Positions 56,021 through 64,000 of a stretch of DNA of 64,000 nt are shown here, in pieces. Source of the DNA: Kocuria sp. cx-455 (lineage in GTDB: Bacteria; Actinomycetota; Actinomycetes; Actinomycetales; Micrococcaceae); contig NZ_JACXBS010000001.1 of assembly GCF_014698015.1 (NCBI RefSeq), positions 744,001 to 808,000 of the forward strand, in the 5' to 3' direction. Made by a program: the position numbers and the translations under genes. Each line of letters opens with the position of its first letter. The stretch's first letter is position 1. A model generated the notes under the pieces. The model was not told the DNA's origin, searched no databases, and was given only the letters and a program-made list of their open reading frames with translations.

Positions 56021-57390
56021 GATTCCCGCGGGTGGAGGCGGGCGTTGGTGTGGATGTATTGGGCGCGCCCGTCGTGGAAGCCGAAGATCGCGGCGGTCTG
56101 CATGTCTTCGAGCGGCGTGTTCGGAGGCAGGAGGAAGTGAGTGTCGTCGATGGGGAGCAGGTCGTGGGTGATGCGGTCGGGTGTGCACATGATCGCGGCC
56201 TGCATGGGGTCGACGTCGAGGTGAAGCTGGAGGTGGCCGTGTTCACTGGTGACCTCGAAGCGGGTGCCGGGTCGTTCGTAGACGCCGATGTAGCGGGCCG
56301 GGTCCAGGGTCGGTGCCGGGTCGGGGACCGGCAGGGGCGGGATGGTGGCGGTGCCCAGCCGGGTGAAGATGAGGTCGAAGATCTCCCGGTGGCGTCCTTC
56401 GCGGGAGTCGCCGTTGCTGAGCAGGACGAGGGCGAGGTCGTCGTCGGGCAGGATGCGCATGCGGGCGTTCTGCCCGATCGTGCTCCCGTCGTGCCCGTAG
56501 ACGTCGTGCCCGTGCCAGTTGTCCACGACCAGGCCAAGTGCCCATTCCCGGCCGAGGGTGTAGGGATCGGGGATCGGCACCCGCGAGGTCATCATCTCTC
56601 GTATGGCGGTGGCCGAGACGATGCGCTGTCCGTTCGGGGCGAGACCAGCGTGCAGGTAGACGTGGGCGAGGGCGAGCACGTTGCGGACGGTGGAGGTGAC
56701 TCCGCCGCCGGCCCCGAACGCACGGGGCAGGTCGTCCACCGGCGTAGGGATCGGCCCCTCGTCGAGCGACCGGATCAGATGACCTCGGGCCGCACGGGCC
56801 GGTTCGACCTCTTCGCGCCACGCGTGGGTGCTGGTCGCACCCATCGGGGTGAAGATCCGGTCGGTCATGATCCGATGCCAGGGTTTGCCGTCGATGACTT
56901 CCATGATGCGGGCGAGGATCGCGTAGCCCAGCGCGGCGCTGTATCCGTGGACCGAGCCGAGGGGGCTGACCTGGGGAGCATCCACGATCGCTGCGACCAT
57001 CCGCCCATACACGTCATCGTCTTCGCCGGGGTCACCGTAGGATTCCTCGATCCCGCTCGTGTGATTGAGCAGCTGCCGTGGCGTCACCTGGGCGCTCACG
57101 GCCGGGTCGGCCACCTGAAAGTGCGGCAGGTAGCTTTGCACCGGTTCATCCAGGGCGGCTCTGCCTTCGTCGACAAGTTGCAGGAAGGCCAGCGCCGTCC
57201 ACGACTTCGTCAGCGACCCGCACTGGAACACCATGCCGGATGTCACAGGCTCCCCCGTGGTGATGTCTTGCACGCCGTAGGCGAGTTCGGTCACCTCGCC
57301 ACGGTGCAGGACGCCGATCACAGCGCCGGGCGTCTGATACTCGTCCAGAATCTGCCCGATCCGGAATTCGAGCTCTGCCAGCGGGTTCAC
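56017..57390 (-). CDS. Serine hydrolase, class C beta-lactamase-related (transposon cargo)
   Basis: 457-residue penicillin-binding-protein-like serine hydrolase. The active-site serine is S59 in SLTK (59-62); the second motif is YSA (150-152) in place of YxN, and the third HDG (299-301) in place of KTG. A beta-barrel-like C-terminal domain (~345-457) follows, as in D-aminopeptidases and carboxylesterases (EstB type). No signal peptide is apparent from GTG 57390, suggesting a cytosolic esterase or peptidase rather than a secreted beta-lactamase. GTG follows the previous stop by 8 nt. Confidence 0.82.
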   Translation of the reverse strand: MNPLAELEFRIGQILDEYQTPGAVIGVLHRGEVTELAYGVQDITTGEPVTSGMVFQCGSLTKSWTALAFLQLVDEGRAALDEPVQSYLPHFQVADPAVSAQVTPRQLLNHTSGIEESYGDPGEDDDVYGRMVAAIVDAPQVSPLGSVHGYSAALGYAILARIMEVIDGKPWHRIMTDRIFTPMGATSTHAWREEVEPARAARGHLIRSLDEGPIPTPVDDLPRAFGAGGGVTSTVRNVLALAHVYLHAGLAPNGQRIVSATAIREMMTSRVPIPDPYTLGREWALGLVVDNWHGHDVYGHDGSTIGQNARMRILPDDDLALVLLSNGDSREGRHREIFDLIFTRLGTATIPPLPVPDPAPTLDPARYIGVYERPGTRFEVTSEHGHLQLHLDVDPMQAAIMCTPDRITHDLLPIDDTHFLLPPNTPLEDMQTAAIFGFHDGRAQYIHTNARLHPRES

Positions 57391-57398
57391 ACGTGGGC

Positions 57399-57656
57399 CT
57401 ACTTGCCGAGTCCGATGGCGTTCGCCGCGTCGGCTTCGGTGTACTCGGTCACCGCTGCCGGTCCGGCATATCCGTCGAGCAGATCGCGCACCGCGTCGAT
57501 CGAGTCGTGCCGGATCACGTTCACCGCCCTCGTCCCGTCCGTGCTCGCGACGGCGAACACCCACGCCGCACCTTTGGGCAGGCGGCCATGCGCTTTCTTC
57601 AGCCCGCTCCAGAACCGGTCGCTGTCGTTCACGGTCGAGATCGCCAAGACGTGCAT
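57399..57656 (-). CDS. 85-residue cargo protein of unknown function
   Basis: Small protein beginning MHVLAISTVNDSDRFWSGLKK and containing VRDLLDGYAG, in an alternating strand-helix pattern like ferredoxin-fold (Dabb/EthD-type) proteins; this is only a guess. AAGGAGG lies 6 nt before ATG 57656. It is the first gene of the leftward cargo operon, with the serine hydrolase and transposase following. Confidence 0.72.
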   Translation of the reverse strand: MHVLAISTVNDSDRFWSGLKKAHGRLPKGAAWVFAVASTDGTRAVNVIRHDSIDAVRDLLDGYAGPAAVTEYTEADAANAIGLGK

Positions 57657-57671
57657 GACACCCTCCTTTAT

Positions 57672-57704
57672 GTTTCAGATCACTGAAACGCTACGTTGCG
57701 TTTC
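57672..57704. promoter_or_regulatory. Nested inverted repeats between divergent cargo genes (operator candidate)
   Basis: GTTTCAG/CTGAAAC (57672-57678, 57683-57689; 4-nt spacer) and GAAACGC/GCGTTTC (57685-57691, 57698-57704; 6-nt spacer) overlap in the 145-nt gap. This is the natural place for the divergent regulator to bind. Confidence 0.6.
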
Positions 57705-57801
57705 TTCAGGCGTCAACGTAAAGTGCCAGGAATCAGAAGATCGTTGCGAGACTATGGTGGTGAACGCAATCCTGCGCGTTGCAGTGTGATCGGAGGACGG
57801 A

Positions 57802-58728
57802 ATGGTGGTGAGCCGGCTGAGTCTCGAGGACCGGCAGACGATCGCGGCCGGGCTCGCCGAAGGACGCTCCTACGCGCAGATCGCACGACAGATCGGACGC
57901 CCCACCTCGACCGTCAGCCGCGAGGTAGCCCGCAATGGGCATCGCGACTACGACGCCGCCGACGCGCAACAGACGAAACGGCGGCGCACCTGCAAACGCG
58001 TCACCGTGGCACCGGCGAACAGCGCCGAGGACGTCCAGCACGCATTCATCACGGAACTCGCCTCCACGCTCACCGCGACGGGAATGCCCCGAATGGCCTC
58101 GCGCGTCTTCGCCAGCCTGGCCACGTCCACGACCGACACCATGACGGCTGCCGACCTCGTACGCGGCCTCGGCGTCAGCCCCGCATCGGTGTCGAAAGCG
58201 ATCGGGTATCTCGAGGGCATAGAGCTGGTCGAACGCCACGTCGAGCCCGGGAGTCGCAAAGAGCGATACGGAGTCGGCGACGACGTCTGGACACGAGCGG
58301 TCCGCACTGATTCCAGCGGCCACGCGAGCGTCGCCGACGTGGCCGATCGCGGCATCGCCCTCTTCGGCGACGAAAGCCCGGCTGGCATCCGGCTCGCCCA
58401 CATGGGCCGATTCTTCGCGAGCCTGACTGAGCAACTCCGCGGCAGCAACCTCGCGGACCCGACCGTCGACGACGCCATGACCATCGTCGCCGCGCTCGGC
58501 CACACGCGGCACCGGATGACCCGAGCACAACTGGCCACCACACTCGAATGGAGCACTCGCCGACTCGACGACGCACTACAACAATTACGGCAACATCCGG
58601 TGTTCGCCGACCCGTTCACAGTCCACGAGAACAACGCAGGCTACTGCCTACAAGCCCGGCCCGACCGCCTCTCCGCACAGCAACACGCGGCCCTCCAGAA
58701 GCTGACGGCATCAACCGACGATCAATGA
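57802..58728 (+). CDS. Regulator with IS30-like HTH fused to MarR/GbsR-like winged helix (cargo)
   Basis: 308-residue DNA-binding protein. Residues ~5-47 (LSLEDRQTIAAGLAEGRSYAQIARQIGRPTSTVSREVARNG) match the HTH_38 domain of IS30 transposases, without any DDE domain. Residues ~95-165 form a winged helix (TAADLVRGLGVSPASVSKAIGYLEGIELVERH) like MarR/GbsR regulators; a further helical domain follows. GGAGG lies 6 nt upstream of ATG 57802. It is divergent from the hydrolase operon and stops 6 nt inside the right repeat, so it belongs to the element and probably controls it. Confidence 0.85.
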   Translation: MVVSRLSLEDRQTIAAGLAEGRSYAQIARQIGRPTSTVSREVARNGHRDYDAADAQQTKRRRTCKRVTVAPANSAEDVQHAFITELASTLTATGMPRMASRVFASLATSTTDTMTAADLVRGLGVSPASVSKAIGYLEGIELVERHVEPGSRKERYGVGDDVWTRAVRTDSSGHASVADVADRGIALFGDESPAGIRLAHMGRFFASLTEQLRGSNLADPTVDDAMTIVAALGHTRHRMTRAQLATTLEWSTRRLDDALQQLRQHPVFADPFTVHENNAGYCLQARPDRLSAQQHAALQKLTASTDDQ

Positions 58729-58734
58729 CCCGAC

Positions 58735-58760
58735 CGTCAACAACCTCATGGCCAGCAACA
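58735..58760. repeat. Right terminal inverted repeat and target duplication
   Basis: Complement begins TGTTGCTGGCCATGAGG; CCTAGC target copy at 58761-58766. Beyond it, 58767-58973 is intergenic, with an AT-rich patch (58810-58870) that may hold the ctaD promoter. Confidence 0.82.
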
Positions 58761-58973
58761 CCTAGCGATCCCGTGGCCCGGCGGCGGTGACGATGGTGGC
58801 CTTGGGGCGATATTTAATGGGCGAATAATTAACGCTGTGTAGAAATTGATCAGTAGGGCTATTGAATGCTTGCCGCTCAGGCGTAACGTGGATTACACGA
58901 GACCCTTTGCCCACGATCACACCGGCGGAGCCGCTTCTGTACCCCCAGCAGAAATGCCCGGTTAGGACGCATC

Positions 58974-60698
58974 ATGGTCATCCATGAATACACGGCAACC
59001 GAACGTCGCAGCCGCGCGAAAGTAGCCGCGGGTCCCCGCTCCAAGGGGCGGGTCATTGCCTCCTGGCTCACCTCCACCGATCACAAGACCATCGGGTACA
59101 TGTACCTGATCGCCTCGTTCACGTTCTTCTGCCTAGGCGGCGTCATGGCGCTGCTGATCCGTGTGGAACTCTTCGATCCCGGTTTGCAGATTTTGGAAAC
59201 CAAGGAACAGTACAACCAGTTGTTCACCATGCACGGCACGCTGATGCTGTTGATGTTCGGAACTCCCTTGTTCATTGGTTTCGCCAATGTGCTGGTGCCG
59301 TTGCAGCTCGGTTCACCCGACGTAGCCTTCCCTCGGCTCAATGCGCTCGCATTCTGGTTCTTCCTGTTCGGCTCTTTAGTGGCTATCGCGGGGTTCATCA
59401 CCCCGCAGGGCGCCGCATCGTTTGGTTGGTTCGCGTACGCACCCCTGAATGACACCACGTTCAGTCCCGGGGTGGGTGGGGATCTCTGGACGTTTGGGCT
59501 CGCACTTCAGGGTTTTGGCACCATCATGGGTGGTGTCAACTTCATCACCACCATCCTGTGCATGCGCGCCCCCGGTATGACGATGTGGCGCATGCCCATC
59601 TTCACGTGGAACATTCTTCTCACATCCATGCTCGTGATCATGGCCTTCCCTCCACTGGCCGCAGCGCTCTTCGCGCTCGGCATGGACCGCCGTATGGGCG
59701 GGCACATCTTCGATCCGGAGAACGGCGGTGCCATTCTCTGGCAGCACCTGTTCTGGTTCTTCGGGCACCCCGAGGTGTACATCATCGCGCTGCCGTTCTT
59801 CGGCATCGTCTCCGAAATCATCCCGGTGTTCTCGCGGAAACCGATCTTTGGGTACAAGGGGCTGGTCTTCGCGACTATTGCGATTTCCGCGCTGTCCATC
59901 ACGGTGTGGGCTCACCACATGTTCGTCACCGGCGCGGTGGCACTGAGCTTCTTCGCCTTTATGTCCATGATGATTGCGGTGCCCACCGGCGTGAAATTCT
60001 TCAACTGGATCGGCACCATGTGGCAGGGTTCTGTGACCTTTGAGACACCCATGTTGTGGTCCCTCGGATTCTTGTTCACGTTCCTCTTCGGTGGACTCAC
60101 CGGCATCATCCTGGCCACACCCGTCCTGGATTTCCACGTCTCCGACACGTACTTCGTGGTGGCCCACTTCCACTACGTGGTGTTCGGCACCGTGGTGTTC
60201 TCCATGTTCGCCGGGTTCTACTTCTGGTGGTCCAAGTTCACCGGCAAGATGCTGAACGAGCGGCTGGGAAAAATCCACTTCTGGATGTTGTTCATCGGCT
60301 TCCACATGACCTTTCTCGTTCAGCACTGGCTGGGAGTGAGTGGGATGCCCCGCCGGTACGCGGACTACATGCCGGAGGACGGGTTCACGTGGATGAATCA
60401 GCTGTCGACCGCCGGTGCCATTCTGTTGGGGCTGTCCATGGTTCCGTTCTTCTGGAACGTGTACACCACTCATCGGCACGCGAAGAAGATCGAAGTGGAT
60501 GACCCATGGGGCTTCGGGTGCTCTCTGGAATGGGCCACGTCCTGCCCGCCTCCGCGCCACAACTTTGTTTCTCTGCCGCGCATCCGGTCCGAGCGCCCAG
60601 CTCTGGATCTGCATCACCCGGAGCTGGCGGCGTTCGCAAGTCAGCAGTTCGACGCCGGCATACCGCTGGCCGGAGGTGGCGGGACGCGTGGCAGTTGA
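58974..60698 (+). CDS. ctaD: Cytochrome c oxidase subunit I (stand-alone copy)
   Basis: 574-residue heme-copper oxidase catalytic subunit with twelve spans. HPEVY (crosslinked His-Tyr), the HH of CuB (AHHMFVTG) and the HFHYVVFG heme ligands are all present, and the proton-channel residues are of A-family type. AGGA lies 6 nt before ATG 58974. No ctaC, ctaE or ctaF lies here, so it would need subunits encoded elsewhere and may be a second copy. It sits between the transposable element and rpoB. Confidence 0.92.
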   Translation: MVIHEYTATERRSRAKVAAGPRSKGRVIASWLTSTDHKTIGYMYLIASFTFFCLGGVMALLIRVELFDPGLQILETKEQYNQLFTMHGTLMLLMFGTPLFIGFANVLVPLQLGSPDVAFPRLNALAFWFFLFGSLVAIAGFITPQGAASFGWFAYAPLNDTTFSPGVGGDLWTFGLALQGFGTIMGGVNFITTILCMRAPGMTMWRMPIFTWNILLTSMLVIMAFPPLAAALFALGMDRRMGGHIFDPENGGAILWQHLFWFFGHPEVYIIALPFFGIVSEIIPVFSRKPIFGYKGLVFATIAISALSITVWAHHMFVTGAVALSFFAFMSMMIAVPTGVKFFNWIGTMWQGSVTFETPMLWSLGFLFTFLFGGLTGIILATPVLDFHVSDTYFVVAHFHYVVFGTVVFSMFAGFYFWWSKFTGKMLNERLGKIHFWMLFIGFHMTFLVQHWLGVSGMPRRYADYMPEDGFTWMNQLSTAGAILLGLSMVPFFWNVYTTHRHAKKIEVDDPWGFGCSLEWATSCPPPRHNFVSLPRIRSERPALDLHHPELAAFASQQFDAGIPLAGGGGTRGS

Positions 60699-61007
60699 CG
60701 AACGCAACAGGCCAAACGCGCCCGCGCGACGGCGTCTTCCTTCGGGATGAATCCCGGCGCGGAAGGCAAGGTAGGTAACCAGAGGGGGGGGGTATCGTAC
60801 GACGAGTTGTCCAGTGCGTCCACTACTGGTGTGGACAACACGCAAAAGAAGCCGTAAACTAATAGCTTGCGTTGTCCCTTATACATGCGTGCCTTCATAT
60901 AGCGGTGGGCGCCACCGGGGCGGGTTGCGCACACAGCCGACACCAGCCCCCAATTCTCATCTCGGGAACCTCGCGAATTCACTGCATGTCTGTGGAAGGA
61001 TCACATC
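60699..61007 (+). promoter_or_regulatory. ctaD-rpoB intergenic region with likely rpoB promoter
   Basis: TGGACA (60832-60837) and TAAACT (60855-60860), 17 nt apart, make the best promoter, giving a ~140-nt leader. GTTGTCCA (60806-60813) and TGGACAAC (60832-60839) form an inverted repeat that overlaps the -35; a third GTTGTCC is at 60871-60877. A run of nine G occurs at 60784-60792. No gene is seen. Confidence 0.6.
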
Positions 61008-64000
61008 TTGGTCGCCTCGAGCACCGATTCGAACGTCACCGCCAATCACCCCACGAGCGATAACATTCCTCGTCGAATTTCTTTCGCAAAGATCCATGAG
61101 CCGCTGGACGTCCCCAACCTGCTTGCACTTCAGACGGACAGCTTCGACCGTCTGGTGGGCAATGAGCGTTGGCAGGCCCGCCTCGCACAGGCTCAAGAGA
61201 CCGGCGAGACCGGGGTGGCCACCACGTCCGGACTGTCGGATATTTTCGAGGAAATCTCTCCCATTGAGGATTTCCAGGGGACCATGTCCCTGTCGTTCTC
61301 CGAACCGGAGTTCTACGACCCCAAATACACCATGGATGAGTGCAAGGACCGCGACGCCACCTACTCGGCGCCGTTGTACGTCAAGGCCGAGTTCATGAAC
61401 AACACCACCGGCGAGATCAAGCAGCAGACCGTGTTCATGGGCGACTTCCCGCTCATGACCGAAAAGGGAACCTTTGTCATCAACGGTTCTGAGCGCGTGG
61501 TCGTCTCGCAGCTGGTGCGTTCCCCCGGTGCCTACTTCGAAAAGGGCCAGGACCGCACGTCGGACAAGGACATCTTCTCCGCGAAGATCATTCCGTCCCG
61601 CGGTGCGTGGTTCGAGCTCGAGATCGACAAGCGCGATCAGGTGGGCGTCCGTCTGGACCGTAAGCGTAAGCAGTCCGTGACCGTGCTGCTCAAGGCTCTG
61701 GGCTGGACCGAGTCCAAGATTCTCGAGGAGTTCGGCGAGTACGACTCGATCCGTGCCACCCTCGAAAAGGACACCACCGAGACCCGCGAAGAAGCTTTGC
61801 TGGACATTTACCGCAAGCTGCGTCCGGGGGAGCCGCCCACGGTTGATGCTGCCCAGTCCCTGCTGGACAACATGTACTTCAACCCCAAGCGTTACGACCT
61901 GGCCAAGGTGGGCCGTTACAAGATCAACCGCAAGCTGGGCCTGGACAAGGCCTTCACTGACGCGGACGCTTCGGTGCTGTCCGTGGACGACATCGTGGCC
62001 ATGATCCGTTACCTGGTCACCCTGCACGCCGGTGGTTCCACCATGCAGGGCACGCGTGACGGTGAACCGCGCGAGATCCACGTGGACGTCGACGACATCG
62101 ACCACTTCGGTAACCGCCGCATCCGCGCGGTGGGTGAGCTGATCGAGAACCAGATCCGCACCGGCCTGTCCCGTATGGAGCGTGTGGTCCGTGAGCGGAT
62201 GACCACCCAGGACGTCGAGGCCATCACGCCGCAGACCCTGATCAACATCCGCCCCGTGGTCGCCGCGATCAAGGAGTTCTTCGGAACCTCCCAGCTGTCG
62301 CAGTTCATGGACCAGAACAACCCGCTGGCCGGTCTGACGCACAAGCGCCGTCTCTCCGCGCTGGGCCCGGGTGGTCTGTCCCGTGACCGCGCCGGCATGG
62401 AAGTCCGTGACGTGCACCCCTCGCACTACGGCCGCATGTGCCCGATTGAAACCCCTGAGGGCTCCAACATCGGCCTGATCGGTTCGTTGGCGACCTACGC
62501 GCGCATCAACCCCTTCGGTTTCATCGAGACCCCCTACCGCAAGGTTGTCAACGGAGTCGTCACCGACGAGGTCAGCTACCTCACCGCGGACGACGAGCGC
62601 GGTGTCACCATTGCGCAGGCCAACGCCCCGTTGACCGAGGACAGCCACTTCGCCGAGGACGCCGTTCTGGCGCGTGCCTCCGATGGTTCCGGTGAAGCCG
62701 TGCTGGTGGAGCCCTCCGACGTCGAGTTCATGGACGTGTCTCCGCGCCAGATGGTGTCGGTGGCCACCGCCCTGATCCCGTACCTCGAGCACGACGACGC
62801 CAACCGCGCGTTGATGGGTGCCAACATGCAGCGTCAGGCTGTGCCGCTGTTGGTCTCGGAAGCACCGTTGGTCGGTACCGGTATGGAGCGTTACGCCGCG
62901 ATGGACGCCGGCGATTCCGTGTTGGCGATCAAGCCCGGTGTGGTCGAGGAGGTCTCCGCCGATCAGGTGAAGGTCCTCAATGACGACGGCACCACCAAGC
63001 TCTACCCGATCAACAAGTTCGTTCGTTCGAACCCGGGTAACACCTACAATCAGCGCGTGATCGTTTCCGAGGGTGAGCGGATCGAGGACCGCACGGTCAT
63101 CGCGGACGGCCCGTCGACCGATCAGGGTGAACTGGCGCTGGGTAAGAACCTGCTGGTTGCCTACATGTCCTGGGAAGGCCTCAACTACGAGGACGCGATC
63201 ATCCTCTCCCAGCGGATGGTTTCCGAGGACGTCCTGACCTCGATCCACATCGAGGAGCACGAGATCGATGCCCGCGACACCAAGCTTGGTGCCGAGGAAA
63301 TCACCCGTGACATCCCCAACGTGTCCGAGGAAGTGCTCTCCGCCCTGGACGAACGCGGCATCATCCACATCGGCGCCGAGGTTCAGGCCGGTGACATCCT
63401 GGTGGGCAAGGTGACCCCCAAAGGTGAGACCGAATTGACCCCCGAGGAGCGCTTGCTGCGCGCCATTTTCGGTGAGAAGTCCCGCGAAGTGCGTGACACC
63501 TCCCTGAAGGTGCCCCACGGCGAGTCCGGTACGGTGATCGGCGTGCGCGTGTTCGACCGCGACGACGAGGACGACGACCTGCCCGCCGGCGTGAACCAGG
63601 TGGTTCGCGTGTACGTTGCGCAGAAGCGCAAGATCACCGACGGCGACAAGCTCGCGGGTCGGCACGGTAACAAGGGTGTGATTTCCAAGATCTTGCCCAT
63701 GGAGGACATGCCGTTCCTCGCGGACGGCACCCCCGTGGACGTGATCCTGAACCCGCTGGGTGTGCCCGGCCGGATGAACTTGGGCCAGGTGCTCGAGGTT
63801 CACACGGGTTGGCTTGCCAAGCAGGGCTGGAACATTGAGGGCAACCCCGAGTGGTTGGACCGCCTGGCCAACTTCCCGAAGAGCTCCGGGCCCACCAACG
63901 TGGCCACCCCGGTGTTCGACGGCGCTCGTGAGGACGAGATCTTCGACCTGTTGGACCACACGAACCCCACCCGTGACGGCGATCGTCTGATCGACCGCAG
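61008..64000 (+). CDS. rpoB: DNA-directed RNA polymerase beta subunit (3'-truncated by window)
   Basis: First ~997 residues of RpoB, open to the window edge. TTG 61008 is the start, with GGAAGGA 8 nt upstream. Landmarks include [28 protein letters not shown] at the N-terminus, the rifampicin region [39 protein letters not shown] (about 425-463; wild-type D, H and S at the usual resistance positions) and GRHGNKGV near 884-891. rpoC should follow outside the window. Confidence 0.97.
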   Translation, partial: MVASSTDSNVTANHPTSDNIPRRISFAKIHEPLDVPNLLALQTDSFDRLVGNERWQARLAQAQETGETGVATTSGLSDIFEEISPIEDFQGTMSLSFSEPEFYDPKYTMDECKDRDATYSAPLYVKAEFMNNTTGEIKQQTVFMGDFPLMTEKGTFVINGSERVVVSQLVRSPGAYFEKGQDRTSDKDIFSAKIIPSRGAWFELEIDKRDQVGVRLDRKRKQSVTVLLKALGWTESKILEEFGEYDSIRATLEKDTTETREEALLDIYRKLRPGEPPTVDAAQSLLDNMYFNPKRYDLAKVGRYKINRKLGLDKAFTDADASVLSVDDIVAMIRYLVTLHAGGSTMQGTRDGEPREIHVDVDDIDHFGNRRIRAVGELIENQIRTGLSRMERVVRERMTTQDVEAITPQTLINIRPVVAAIKEFFGTSQLSQFMDQNNPLAGLTHKRRLSALGPGGLSRDRAGMEVRDVHPSHYGRMCPIETPEGSNIGLIGSLATYARINPFGFIETPYRKVVNGVVTDEVSYLTADDERGVTIAQANAPLTEDSHFAEDAVLARASDGSGEAVLVEPSDVEFMDVSPRQMVSVATALIPYLEHDDANRALMGANMQRQAVPLLVSEAPLVGTGMERYAAMDAGDSVLAIKPGVVEEVSADQVKVLNDDGTTKLYPINKFVRSNPGNTYNQRVIVSEGERIEDRTVIADGPSTDQGELALGKNLLVAYMSWEGLNYEDAIILSQRMVSEDVLTSIHIEEHEIDARDTKLGAEEITRDIPNVSEEVLSALDERGIIHIGAEVQAGDILVGKVTPKGETELTPEERLLRAIFGEKSREVRDTSLKVPHGESGTVIGVRVFDRDDEDDDLPAGVNQVVRVYVAQKRKITDGDKLAGRHGNKGVISKILPMEDMPFLADGTPVDVILNPLGVPGRMNLGQVLEVHTGWLAKQGWNIEGNPEWLDRLANFPKSSGPTNVATPVFDGAREDEIFDLLDHTNPTRDGDRLIDR

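Larger units (their letters stand above)
55012..58760. mobile_element. IS481-family transposable element with passenger genes (3,749 bp)
   Basis: Ends are imperfect 26-nt inverted repeats (55012-55037 and 58735-58760, 20 of 26 matching, TGT...ACA), flanked by the 6-bp direct repeat CCTAGC at 55006-55011 and 58761-58766. IS481 is known to duplicate 6 bp at NCTAGN, and CCTAGC fits. Inside are a DDE transposase (minus), a serine hydrolase and a small protein (minus) and a divergent HTH regulator (plus). The transposase reaches one end and the regulator stops 6 nt before the other repeat, so all genes are within the element. Simple IS481 elements are usually about 1 kb, so most of this unit is cargo. 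Confidence 0.85.

Noticed and set aside
56032-57789. 585-codon plus-strand frame inside the transposable element
   Set aside because: Antisense to the serine hydrolase, which has all three catalytic motifs. The plus frame has no domain and runs across the divergent promoter.
60957-63959. 1000-codon open frame on the minus strand
   Set aside because: It is antisense to rpoB throughout and reads as a Val/Gly/His/Leu-rich sequence, the usual mirror of a high-GC gene. No start signals or family features.

Overview
The window is high-GC actinobacterial DNA, most likely from a Micrococcaceae-type organism (order Micrococcales). The evidence is gene content and order. There is a menaquinone reductase next to a polyprenyl diphosphate synthase with htpX nearby, mycothiol synthase (mshD) beside a GlnR-type regulator, MutT1-type Nudix/phosphatase, a MetPS-type NSS transporter pair, and tRNA-Trp-secE-nusG-rplK-rplA. 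Translation starts are often GTG or TTG, and many genes have a TAGNNT box 6-8 nt before the start codon, as expected for leaderless actinobacterial mRNAs. Genus and species cannot be fixed from the sequence alone. No rRNA and no CRISPR array were seen.

Layout. 1-12.0 kb: isoprenoid/menaquinone genes, MetP/MetS-like amino-acid importer, RarD exporter, two poorly known proteins, a large membrane-anchored ECF sigma factor fusion, and HtpX. 12.1-24.9 kb: YajQ, a small exported protein, tRNA-Tyr, a frameshifted luciferase-like monooxygenase, thioredoxin, VIT-family transporter, AlkA-type glycosylase, DUF2079 membrane protein, DEAD-box helicase, tRNA-Thr and tRNA-Met, a two-subunit MaoC/HadAB-type dehydratase, MurB, and a proteobacterial-type Asd. 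24.9-36.3 kb: GNAT, folA-thyA, MutT1, MshD, GlnR-like regulator, small membrane proteins, nitrobindin-like protein, YgfZ, PfkA, PPK2, and an aminotransferase. 36.4-48.1 kb: the secE-nusG-rplKA and rplJL translation and transcription cluster, split by a GNAT gene and a molybdenum-cofactor cluster (moeA, moaD, moaA, moeA2, moaC, a mogA-moaE fusion, fdhD). 48.2-55.0 kb: tandem glycine riboswitch with gcvP-gcvT, a CDGSH protein with an iron-containing redox enzyme, and an MBL hydrolase. 55.0-58.8 kb: a 3.75-kb IS481-family transposable element with passenger genes. 58.9-64 kb: an orphan ctaD and the 5' part of rpoB.

The most notable object is the element at 55,012-58,760. It has 26-nt imperfect terminal inverted repeats (20/26, TGT...ACA) and a 6-bp target duplication CCTAGC, which fits the NCTAGN target described for IS481. 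Besides the DDE transposase it carries a serine beta-lactamase-like hydrolase, an 85-residue protein, and a divergent regulator joining an IS30-like HTH to a MarR/GbsR-like winged helix. Nested inverted repeats lie between the divergent units. The transposase has no stop codon inside the element: its TAG comes from the duplicated target, which is also the stop codon of the neighbouring MBL gene. Other items worth attention are the ECF sigma/zinc-finger/transmembrane/17-residue-repeat fusion, the set of leaderless promoters (two of them back-to-back between moaA and moeA2), a single-base frameshift in the LLM gene, and inverted GTTGTCC sites around the likely rpoB promoter.
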